DNA from: Bacteroidota bacterium
GTDB lineage: Bacteria > Bacteroidota > Bacteroidia > Bacteroidales > VadinHA17
Length of the DNA stretch: 13,566 nucleotides
Direction: 5' to 3'
Assembly (NCBI GenBank): GCA_016868515.1
Contig: VGGM01000008.1
Span: forward strand, 1-13,566
Numbering within the stretch: position 1 is the first letter of the stretch; every line of letters begins with the position of its first letter. The translations under genes and the position numbers were made by a program. Of this stretch, positions 5,756 to 12,178 are shown piece after piece. The notes beneath the pieces are model-generated. The model did no database searches. It had not been told where the DNA came from and worked only from the letters and a program-made list of their open reading frames with translations.

Positions 5756-7324
5756 ATGCTTTTCAATTCCATCGATTTCGCGGTATTTCTCCCCGTTGTC
5801 TTCGTTTTGTACTGGTTTGTTGTCAACCGTAACCTCAGGTTGCAGAACCTGTTTATTGTGGCAGCCAGCTATGTTTTCTACGGCTGGTGGGACTGGCGGT
5901 TCCTCTCACTCATCCTCTTCAGCACCCTCGTCGACTACCTCGTTGGCCTCGGCCTTGGCAACCCTCCTTCGCTTTCTGCCGAAAGCTCCGGAGGGCAAAG
6001 CCCGCAACCCATAACCAGCAACCCGCAACCAGCCACCAGCCACCAGCAACCAGTAACCAACAACCAGCAACCAGTAACCAGCAACCAGCAACCAGTAACC
6101 AGATCCCTCCTCCTCCTCACCAGCATAGTCGTCAACCTCGGATTCCTCGGCGCCTTCAAGTACTACAACTTCTTCCTCGACAACTTCGTGGCCGCATTCT
6201 CACTCTTCGGCCGTACCATTGAAGCCGGCTCGCTGAAGGTCATACTCCCCGTCGGCATCAGCTTCTACACCTTCCAGACCCTCAGCTACTCAATCGATGT
6301 GTACCGCCGCAAGCTCGAACCCACAACAGACTTCACAGCCTTTGCCGCATATGTAAGCTTCTTCCCGCAGCTGGTGGCCGGTCCCATCGAGCGTGCCACC
6401 AACCTGCTTCCGCAGTTCGCCAGGTCCCGCACCTTCAGCTATGAGGCAGCCGGCGACGGCATGAGGCAGATTCTGTGGGGACTCTTCAAGAAAATCGTCA
6501 TAGCCGACAACTGCGCCCATTACGCCAACCTCATCTTCGGAAACTCCGATGCTTATCCCGGCAGCACCCTTCTCCTCGGTGCACTATTCTTTGCCTTCCA
6601 GATTTACGGCGACTTCTCGGGGTACTCCGACATAGCCATCGGCACGGCACGCCTCTTCGGGTTCTCGCTTATGCGCAACTTTGCGTTCCCGTACTTCTCG
6701 CGCGACATAGCCGAGTTCTGGCGGCGCTGGCATATATCGCTATCCACCTGGTTCCGCGATTACCTCTACATACCTCTCGGAGGCAGTCAGTCAAGGTTCC
6801 CCGTAAAAGTCAGAAACATATTCATCATATTCATTGTCAGCGGATTCTGGCACGGTGCCAACTGGACTTTCATAGTGTGGGGCGCCCTCAACGCCCTCTA
6901 CTTCCTGCCGCTGCTGGTCACCGGCAACAACCGCAACAACCTCGACATAGTGGCGGCGGGCCGGAAACTGCCCACCCTGCGCGAAACCGGCGCCATGCTT
7001 CTAACCTTCAGCCTCACACTGTTGGCATGGATCTTCTTCCGCGCTGAAACCATGAGCCACGCCATCAGCTACCTGGGCGGCATATTCTCGCCGTCGCTCT
7101 TCACGCTGCCCGATTTCCCCGGCATGCGCAACGCCGTCATCACCATGCTGCTCATCATCATCTTCCTGTCCATCGAGTGGAAGGGCCGCGAGCACCAGTA
7201 CGCCCTCGCACACCTTGGCCTCGCATGGCGCCGCCGCAGCAGGTGGGCACTCTACTACGTAATCATCGCCGCCATCTTTCTCTTCGGGGGCAGGGGCCAG
7301 GAGTTTATCTATTTCCAGTTCTGA
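5756..7324 (+). CDS. MBOAT-family membrane O-acyltransferase (AlgI/DltB-like)
   Basis: 522 residues, multi-pass. It opens with the usual FNSIDFAVFLPVVF helix and VAASYVFYGWWDWRF, followed by FKYYNFF, LPVGISFYTFQ (164-174), the VAGPIER motif (207-213), FQIYGDFSGYSDIAIG (281-296), FWRRWHISLSTWFRDYLYIPLGG (321-343, quoted as a span; key His326) and SGFWHGANW (362-370), whose His366 is the family's catalytic histidine. Such proteins move acyl groups, usually acetyl, across the membrane to decorate an extracytoplasmic polysaccharide, working with an SGNH partner, here the next gene 2 nt downstream. Odd feature: residues about 69-116, between the second and third membrane segments, are a Gln/Pro/Thr/Asn-rich stretch with the seven-residue repeat NQQPVTS, encoded by a hairpin and 14 DNA heptamers. 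The usual loop here is much shorter. All core motifs survive, so it may still be active. The acceptor polymer is unknown. Confidence 0.9.
   Translation: MLFNSIDFAVFLPVVFVLYWFVVNRNLRLQNLFIVAASYVFYGWWDWRFLSLILFSTLVDYLVGLGLGNPPSLSAESSGGQSPQPITSNPQPATSHQQPVTNNQQPVTSNQQPVTRSLLLLTSIVVNLGFLGAFKYYNFFLDNFVAAFSLFGRTIEAGSLKVILPVGISFYTFQTLSYSIDVYRRKLEPTTDFTAFAAYVSFFPQLVAGPIERATNLLPQFARSRTFSYEAAGDGMRQILWGLFKKIVIADNCAHYANLIFGNSDAYPGSTLLLGALFFAFQIYGDFSGYSDIAIGTARLFGFSLMRNFAFPYFSRDIAEFWRRWHISLSTWFRDYLYIPLGGSQSRFPVKVRNIFIIFIVSGFWHGANWTFIVWGALNALYFLPLLVTGNNRNNLDIVAAGRKLPTLRETGAMLLTFSLTLLAWIFFRAETMSHAISYLGGIFSPSLFTLPDFPGMRNAVITMLLIIIFLSIEWKGREHQYALAHLGLAWRRRSRWALYYVIIAAIFLFGGRGQEFIYFQF
5962..6100 (+). repeat. 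Hairpin plus fourteen 7-bp repeats inside the MBOAT gene
   Basis: First, an imperfect inverted repeat: CCCTCC (5962-5967) pairs with GGAGGG (5990-5995), and GCTTTC (5971-5976) with GAAAGC (5981-5986), loop TGCC. Then fourteen heptamers in phase from 6003 to 6100, mainly AGCAACC and AGTAACC. Because 7 is not a multiple of 3, three DNA units encode one seven-residue protein repeat. The module falls at a variable membrane-protein loop and keeps the frame. Confidence 0.88.
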
Positions 7325-7326
7325 CC

Positions 7327-8181
7327 ATGAAACGGTTCCTGCGCGACATATTGCGCTTCTCAATTGTGCCTCCGGCGGTGATCCTCCTCTGGGCGGTCTG
7401 GAATTTTATTGCGGGAACCACGGTCAGCTCACGCCTCGAACGAATGGCGCAATATGAGGTTCTTATTATGGGCGACTCACAGATGCAGCGCATCAATCCC
7501 GCGCTTCTCCCGGTTCCTGCATATAACCTTGCCAGCTCGGCAGAGCACTACTATTTCACCCTGCAGAAGCTGAAGACCATAACCTCGTTCAGCAACAGAA
7601 AAGTTAAAACCGTGTTGCTGGGGCTCTCGGCCCACAGTTTCTCGCCCGTATACACAAGTCTTTTCGACCCCTTCCAGGCCGAGGGGCGTCAGAGCATAAG
7701 GTATTACAGGCATTTCCTTAGCGATGATGAGTTTCTCGCCACGCGCCATCTCGCCGATATTGAGGTGTTGCGCAGCGCGGTCTTTGCGGTTCCCGAGTGG
7801 GGCGGGCTCCGCCGTTCCGAAGCCGCTTCGCCCGAAACGGCAACCCTCGAACGCATTTTCGAAATGCACTATGGCGGAACCGACACCGTTCCATGCGCCA
7901 GTCAGAGGCACTGGCTGGGCGAGATCGTGAAGCTGTGCCGCAGCAGCAACATTCAGCTTGTGCTGGTGTCAACCCCTTACCACCCCTGGTATCACGAACG
8001 CATAGAACCCCGGTATTTCAGTGCCCTCGGGGAGGCTGTTGCAGAGTACGCCGGCAACGCGCTCTACATAAGCTTCCTTAACCCCGCCATAAGCCCGTCG
8101 CTTATGTCCGACGCCAACCACCTCAACGCCGCCGGCGCCGCCCATTACACCCGCCTCCTGGCCGACACCCTATTCAGGTAA
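7327..8181 (+). CDS. SGNH-hydrolase-like membrane-anchored protein, partner of MBOAT
   Basis: 284 residues from ATG 7327, two bases after the MBOAT stop. An in-frame extension back to 7177 lies inside the MBOAT coding region and is rejected. Residues 12-30 form one hydrophobic anchor after basic residues (MKRFLRDILR), placing the rest outside the cytoplasm. Block I is IMGDSQ (47-52) with nucleophile Ser51, and the distal dyad is D262-x-x-H265 in SDANHLNAAGA. A serine nucleophile plus D-x-x-H dyad is the SGNH signature. In AlgI/AlgJ/AlgX-type and similar systems the MBOAT hands the acyl group to an SGNH protein, which acylates the polysaccharide. That role is inferred from pairing; a deacetylase or esterase is the alternative. 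The sequence is divergent and I do not recognise a named family. Confidence 0.82.
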   Translation: MKRFLRDILRFSIVPPAVILLWAVWNFIAGTTVSSRLERMAQYEVLIMGDSQMQRINPALLPVPAYNLASSAEHYYFTLQKLKTITSFSNRKVKTVLLGLSAHSFSPVYTSLFDPFQAEGRQSIRYYRHFLSDDEFLATRHLADIEVLRSAVFAVPEWGGLRRSEAASPETATLERIFEMHYGGTDTVPCASQRHWLGEIVKLCRSSNIQLVLVSTPYHPWYHERIEPRYFSALGEAVAEYAGNALYISFLNPAISPSLMSDANHLNAAGAAHYTRLLADTLFR

Positions 8182-8207
8182 ACCATAGAAGATGGTTCGA
8201 GTTTTTT
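8181..8207 (+). terminator. Intrinsic terminator of MBOAT-SGNH operon
   Basis: AACCAT (8181-8186) and ATGGTT (8192-8197) form a six-pair stem with a five-base loop, followed after four bases by six T residues (8202-8207). It overlaps the last base of the SGNH stop codon. The stem is short and AT-rich, so strength is uncertain, but the position between convergent genes fits. Confidence 0.5.
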
Positions 8208-8252
8208 CACTTCACACCAGAGATGAGTGAATGCAGAAAAGTTGGTTTGGGA

Positions 8253-8456
8253 CTACTTTGTAAATGATCTCTCCCTTAGCAATAAGTAGACAATTGATCC
8301 GACAAATGGAAGAAGGACAATTACCATTAGCCAGAGCCCCTGGGTTTGAAGGGTTACAAACCTGTTGCGGTTTTTGATAACATCCAAAACGGCCGTAACA
8401 TAAAGTATGAACACAATCAATAGTCCCAGACCAACCAGAATTGAAACAGGTTCCAT
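8253..8456 (-). CDS. Small PLDc_N-type membrane protein
   Basis: 67 residues with two hydrophobic helices (about 6-26 and 41-61) separated by a short basic segment (KNRNR). The pattern, with a first helix ending in VLDVI, a basic loop, then W-L-hydrophobic-LLPFVGSIVYLLLRER, matches the PLDc_N (phospholipase D/cardiolipin synthase N-terminal-like) domain, which often occurs as a stand-alone membrane peptide of unknown function. No HKD catalytic motif is present, so no phospholipase activity is expected. It starts 4 nt after the stop of the lipoprotein gene and is probably co-transcribed with it, convergent to the SGNH gene. Confidence 0.75.
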   Translation of the reverse strand: MEPVSILVGLGLLIVFILYVTAVLDVIKNRNRFVTLQTQGLWLMVIVLLPFVGSIVYLLLRERSFTK

Positions 8457-8460
8457 ATAT

Positions 8461-9162
8461 TTATCGTATTGATGAAATCAGTACACATGCAGCGGCAACA
8501 GACCCGGAGCACAGAAATCCTATATCCAGCGCATTACACATAAACTCAGCCGTACCATCTGAAGAGATGGCCTTTTTCAGACAACCGTAACATTCGCCAA
8601 AACTTATATTTCCATCCTGACTTGAATCACAGGGGTGGGTCTTTGAGGTACCATGACTGAATTGGTATTTTGCGATAATTTCAGAAGGCATATTATAGGT
8701 TGTAACACTCATAATCCGATTATTAGATGACTCAATTTTGACTGCTTTATAGAGATCATAATTTACATCATATACTTCATAAAGGCCAGACAGTGTTGAA
8801 AAATCAAAATTGCGGGTGTCGCAAAGAACAATTGCATACTTATGGCCCGTCTTTAATTCATTTTCACTTGATTGTAATTTGATTGCAACAAGTGAGCCTG
8901 TAATCTTATTGCCCCGTTCGATTACGATGTTTAAAACAGGTATTGTTGAGTTTTCTGACATGATTTCGGTCACGTACGATTTTAGCGGACTAACGGAACC
9001 GAAAGCGGAGAGCAGGTTATTATCAATAACCAGATCGTAATAATCCGAGGATTTTACAAATTCCGTAAGACGAAAATCATTGAACTGAATCTCATCTGTG
9101 AGTTTGGCACATGAACCTGATACCAGGACGCAGAGGCTTAGGTAAAATAGAACTTTTTTCAT
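8461..9162 (-). CDS. Putative lipoprotein with Cys-rich hydrophobic C-terminus, unknown function
   Basis: 233 residues. The N-terminus MKKVLFYLSLCVLVSGSC is a signal peptide with a lipobox-like SGSC; Cys18 would be lipidated. The body (about 25-170) looks like an alternating beta-strand domain with no motif I recognise. The C-terminal 60 residues differ in character: Cys178, Cys191, Cys194 (in ECYGC), Cys209, Cys218 and Cys226, with Ser/Gly/Ala-rich hydrophobic segments and the end VAAACVLISSIR. Such a tail could be disulphide-bonded, bind a metal, or sit in a membrane; similar Cys-rich tails occur in small secreted Bacteroidetes proteins, but I cannot assign a family. It leads a two-gene minus-strand unit with the PLDc_N protein. 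AT-rich compared with the MBOAT operon beside it, suggesting separate origin. No convincing promoter was found upstream. Confidence 0.7.
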   Translation of the reverse strand: MKKVLFYLSLCVLVSGSCAKLTDEIQFNDFRLTEFVKSSDYYDLVIDNNLLSAFGSVSPLKSYVTEIMSENSTIPVLNIVIERGNKITGSLVAIKLQSSENELKTGHKYAIVLCDTRNFDFSTLSGLYEVYDVNYDLYKAVKIESSNNRIMSVTTYNMPSEIIAKYQFSHGTSKTHPCDSSQDGNISFGECYGCLKKAISSDGTAEFMCNALDIGFLCSGSVAAACVLISSIR

Positions 9163-9259
9163 GAGACATACGTTTTAGTTTACATAATTAAATTCCACAG
9201 CACTAATTTAAACAATCATCATGAAATTTCAACAACCTTAATTGGGTTTTTTTTACAAG

Positions 9260-9309
9260 CTCCCGACCTTCGGTCCGGGACTCCGCTGCGCTCCGCCTGC
9301 GCCGCAGAC
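9260..9309 (+). repeat. GC-rich hairpin module, copy 1
   Basis: Starts CTCCCGACCTTCGGTCCGGG, which can fold on itself as GACC-TTC-GGTC flanked by CCC/GGG with one bulged C. A further CTGCG/CGCAG inverted repeat lies at its 3' part (about 9286-9307). About 47 bp recur with roughly three mismatches at 13454-13500. It sits in an AT-rich gap (9163-9354) in which I see nothing else. Confidence 0.75.
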
Positions 9310-9354
9310 CTCTTCATGTCAGTGATAAAAAGCATTCAATATAAATGAATACTA

Positions 9355-9384
9355 TTGTTCATTTAAAATAAACACCTATCTTTG
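9355..9384 (+). promoter_or_regulatory. Bacteroidetes-type promoter of second ATPase
   Basis: TATCTTTG at 9377-9384 is a perfect TAnnTTTG -7 box, with TTG at 9355-9357 19 nt upstream. The in-frame TTG at 9382 that would extend the gene is part of this box, so it should not be read as the start. Confidence 0.6.
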
Positions 9385-9414
9385 GGCAGCAGACAATCAA
9401 TTAAATGGGTAGTT

Positions 9415-10626
9415 ATGATAAAGCGATCCGACTTAGTTCACGAGGTAGAACACCAACTTTTAGGTTTGAAAGAGAGTGACACGGGATATGAGCGCGATTT
9501 ACTTTTGAAATTGCAGCCGCAAACAAAAACCCATGCATTAATTATTACCGGAATCAGAAGATGTGGCAAGAGTACCTTGATGAGACAATTGATAAATAAG
9601 ACCGGTAAAAAGGCTTTCTTCCTCAACTTTGATACTCCCAGATTATATAATTTCGAAATGGTCGATTTTGAGTTTATCGATACTCATATTATTGAGACAA
9701 AATCTAAGGCCCTGTTTTTCGATGAAATTCAGGTGGTTCAGGGATGGGAATTATATGTAAGAAAGAAACTCGATGAAGGTTATCAGGTCGTTGTTACGGG
9801 ATCTAATGCATCTCTTATGAGCAGGGAGTTGGGGACCAAATTGACCGGAAGAAACATAACAGCAGAGCTTTTTCCTTTCTCGTACCGTGAATATTGTAAG
9901 TTTAATGCACTTAAACCGGGAAAAGCATCTCTCGCCGATTATGTGTCAACGGGAGGATTCCCGGAGTTTGTGAAAACTCATAACCAGGAAATTCATGCAG
10001 CGTTGATCGATGATCTGCTGTACCGCGATATTGCAGTCAGACATAATTTAAGGGATATACGGTCACTGAAGCAACTTCTGACTTTTTTGGCTGTAAATAC
10101 CGGATGTCTGGTTTCTGCCACGAAGCTTACTCAGATACTGACAGTGAAGAGTACGGCAACGGTACTGGAATATTTTGGATTTTTTGAACAGGCCTACCTT
10201 GTACAGTTCGTCCCAAAATTTTCCTGGTCATACAAAGTTCAGCTGGTAAATCCCCGGAAAGTATACTTTATAGATAATGGTCTTTTGAATGGATTAACAG
10301 CATCTTTCAGCGACAATGATGGTCGTAAACTCGAGAATATGGTTTTCTGGGAACTTCGCAGATCACAGTATGAAATATATTACTACAATGAAAAGAGTAA
10401 GGAGTGTGACTTTGTTGTATGTAAGAAGAATAAGGTTATACACCTGATTCAGGTTTGCTTTAGACTCACCGGAGATAACGAATCAAGAGAAACCGAATCA
10501 CTTTTGGAGGCTATGGAGTTTTTCGGAATGAAAGAAGGAATAATTATAACATTCGATCAAAGCGACACTATTTTAAGGAAGGGAAAGCGGATATCAGTTA
10601 TACCTGCCTATGATTTTCCCTTTTAA
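9415..10626 (+). CDS. AAA+ ATPase with DUF4143-type C-terminus (ECDF/IQVC subtype)
   Basis: 403 residues from ATG 9415, chosen because the upstream in-frame TTG falls in the -7 promoter box. Walker A is GIRRCGKST (46-54), Walker B LFFDEIQ (100-106), sensor-1 VVVTGSNA (125-132), and the conserved FPFSYREY follows at 153-160. The C-terminal part has E307/E313, ECDFVV (D332) and LIQVCF (344-349); the usual E-x-K of nuclease-like cores is here I-Q-V-C, a variant I associate with this subgroup, so nuclease chemistry is doubtful. Members are common in Bacteroidetes, archaea and spirochaetes, often strain-variable, with no agreed role. It is monocistronic, AT-rich, and lies between the hairpin module at 9260 and a repeat remnant at 10647. 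Confidence 0.88.
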   Translation: MIKRSDLVHEVEHQLLGLKESDTGYERDLLLKLQPQTKTHALIITGIRRCGKSTLMRQLINKTGKKAFFLNFDTPRLYNFEMVDFEFIDTHIIETKSKALFFDEIQVVQGWELYVRKKLDEGYQVVVTGSNASLMSRELGTKLTGRNITAELFPFSYREYCKFNALKPGKASLADYVSTGGFPEFVKTHNQEIHAALIDDLLYRDIAVRHNLRDIRSLKQLLTFLAVNTGCLVSATKLTQILTVKSTATVLEYFGFFEQAYLVQFVPKFSWSYKVQLVNPRKVYFIDNGLLNGLTASFSDNDGRKLENMVFWELRRSQYEIYYYNEKSKECDFVVCKKNKVIHLIQVCFRLTGDNESRETESLLEAMEFFGMKEGIIITFDQSDTILRKGKRISVIPAYDFPF

Positions 10627-10646
10627 ATCCACACCCCATGCTTTGT

Positions 10647-10690
10647 CAGCCGAAGCCTTTGGCGTAGGCTGGCCCTACGCCCTTTACGCA
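10647..10690 (+). repeat. Repeat remnant: CAGCC/GGCTG inverted repeat and short TACG units
   Basis: CAGCC (10647-10651) and GGCTG (10667-10671) enclose GAAGCC and GGCGTA, followed by CCCTACGCCCTTTACGCA, two TACG units like those of the long arrays. It appears to be a minimal copy of the same hairpin-plus-array architecture between the second and third ATPase genes. Confidence 0.5.
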
Positions 10691-10745
10691 TGTTTAACAT
10701 AGTAAACAAAAAAGAACATATATAGTTTATTCAGGTAAACATAAT

Positions 10746-10753
10746 TATCTTTG
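10746..10753 (+). promoter_or_regulatory. -7 box of third ATPase
   Basis: TATCTTTG, a perfect TAnnTTTG, lies 25 nt before ATG 10779, in a context (AATTATCTTTGC) almost the same as at hipB. The -33 element is not clear; TTTA at 10726 is closer than usual. Confidence 0.5.
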
Positions 10754-10778
10754 CCAAACAGATTAATTGCTGGCGAAT

Positions 10779-11972
10779 ATGGAATCTCTCTTCGAAAAAC
10801 ACCGGAACAGGCTGCTTGTTACAGACACCACTTTTGTTCGCAGCATAATGGATACCATACATTGGGAGTCGAGGCTGACAGGAATAAAAGGGGCCAGGGG
10901 TGTGGGCAAGACAACTGTTATGCTGCAGCATATCAAGACAAACTATCCCGATGATGAAACAGTCCTTTATGTTTCGCTCGACAATATCTGGTTTGCAAAA
11001 AACAGCCTTACCTCGCTTGTTGATTATTTTATGAGGATGGGAGGCAAACGACTCTATCTCGATGAGGTCCACAAATATCCCGGCTGGGCTCAGGAGATAA
11101 AAAACCTGTTTGATGATTACCCCTCACTTCATATTGTTTTTACAGGGTCATCCCTTCTCGATATCCTTAATGCCCGTGCAGACCTGAGCAGAAGAGCTAT
11201 AGTCCATACCATGCAGGGACTATCGTTCAGGGAGTTTCTGTCTTTGACAACAGAGACTGATTTACCGGTATACTCACTTGCCGATATCCTGAATAATCAC
11301 GTTGAGATATCAAATTTCATTCTTGATAAAATAAAACCACTCAGGCATTTCGAAAAGTATCTGCAATATGGCTATTATCCATTTTTCGCTGAGGGTTCTG
11401 CATTGTATCACCAGCGTATTGAAGAGATAATAAATATGATTCTCGAGATAGAATTGCCTTCAATGAGAGGAGTTGAGAACAGCCATATCCCAAAAATCAA
11501 GAAGCTCCTGCAGATAATAGCAGAATCGGTTCCGTTCATTCCCAACATCAGCAAACTTAGTGAGCGGGCAGGCATCAGCCGGGTGACACTTCTCTCGTAC
11601 CTTATCTATTTACAGGAGGTCAGATTGATTAACAGCCTTTATCGCGATTCTGAGGGAATAAGCAGACTGCAGAAACCCGACAAGCTCTATATGGAGAATA
11701 CCAATATTCAGCACGCCCTCTCTCCTTCTAAAATTGAGAAAGGAACCACCAGGGAGACATTCATCGTCAACCAGCTGATCAATAGTCATAAGGTTGAATA
11801 TGCCGTGACAGGCGACCTTCTTGTTGACGGGAAGTTCACGATAGAGATAGGGGGAAGAAATAAAAACAGCAGCCAGATCGTCTCAACACCCGACTCATAT
11901 ATCGCTGCCGACGATGTCGAATTCGGTTCATTTAACCGCGTGCCCCTGTGGTTATTCGGATTCCTTTACTGA
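10779..11972 (+). CDS. AAA+ ATPase (AAA_14/DUF4143 type, IGG variant)
   Basis: 397 residues from ATG 10779; an in-frame TTG four codons earlier is less likely given the promoter at 10746. Walker A GARGVGKTT (38-46), Walker B LYLDEVHKY (92-100), sensor-1 IVFTGSS (119-125), followed by the QGLSFREFL segment (146-154). A helix-turn-helix-like stretch (SKLSERAGISRVTLLSY) occupies about 258-274, and the DUF4143 end reads D350, then TIEIGGRNK (354-362), where the lysine of E-x-K is displaced into the Gly-Gly-x-N-K context typical of this subgroup. Distinct in sequence from both other DUF4143-type ATPases here, so not a recent tandem duplicate. Monocistronic; the downstream gap is repeat DNA. Function unknown. 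Confidence 0.88.
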   Translation: MESLFEKHRNRLLVTDTTFVRSIMDTIHWESRLTGIKGARGVGKTTVMLQHIKTNYPDDETVLYVSLDNIWFAKNSLTSLVDYFMRMGGKRLYLDEVHKYPGWAQEIKNLFDDYPSLHIVFTGSSLLDILNARADLSRRAIVHTMQGLSFREFLSLTTETDLPVYSLADILNNHVEISNFILDKIKPLRHFEKYLQYGYYPFFAEGSALYHQRIEEIINMILEIELPSMRGVENSHIPKIKKLLQIIAESVPFIPNISKLSERAGISRVTLLSYLIYLQEVRLINSLYRDSEGISRLQKPDKLYMENTNIQHALSPSKIEKGTTRETFIVNQLINSHKVEYAVTGDLLVDGKFTIEIGGRNKNSSQIVSTPDSYIAADDVEFGSFNRVPLWLFGFLY

Positions 11973-11980
11973 CCCTGAAT

Positions 11981-12025
11981 CCGGCGGCCGGCATCCGGCA
12001 TCCGGAACTACCCTTTATGCCCTTT
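11981..12025 (+). repeat. 45-bp direct repeat, left copy (CCGGCAT heptamers plus conserved tail)
   Basis: Heptamers CCGGCGG-CCGGCAT-CCGGCAT run into CCGGAACTACCCTTTATG and a CCCTTT tail. It is identical except for one base to 13380-13424, on the far side of the minus-strand ATPase gene. Confidence 0.88.
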
Positions 12026-12028
12026 TCC

Positions 12029-12178
12029 CTGCGCCACTACGCCACTACGCCATTATGTCCCCTACGTCTCCTACGTCCCCTACGTCCCCTACGTCTCTTA
12101 CGCCTTTTACGCCACTACGTCACTACGTCACTACGCCCATTTTCCTACGTCCCCTACGCCCTTTTTCCTACGCCCCTA
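12029..12178 (+). repeat. TACG-unit tandem array D
   Basis: Octamers (CTACGCCA, CTACGTCA) mixed with a run of 9-bp units (CCTACGTCT/CCTACGTCC, about 12060-12100). The block 12113-12165 matches 2216-2268 with one mismatch. The array runs into the stop codon of the minus-strand ATPase: its last CTA is that gene's TAG. Confidence 0.88.

Noticed and set aside
5887..6222. Overlapping frames in and around the heptamers of the MBOAT gene on both strands
   Set aside because: They are shadows of the repeat; only the MBOAT frame continues through all conserved membrane and catalytic motifs.
7177..7326. Longer start for the SGNH gene
   Set aside because: This would overlap 148 bases of MBOAT coding sequence and place an Arg/Pro-rich segment before a proper signal anchor; ATG 7327 is two bases after the MBOAT stop.
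9225..9254. Terminator at AACC-TTAATT-GGGTT followed by T8
   Set aside because: The stem is only four pairs with a mismatch-prone edge and no gene ends there on the + strand.
9382..9414. TTG start extending the second ATPase by 11 residues
   Set aside because: The TTG is the end of the TATCTTTG promoter box, so it would lie upstream of the transcript start.
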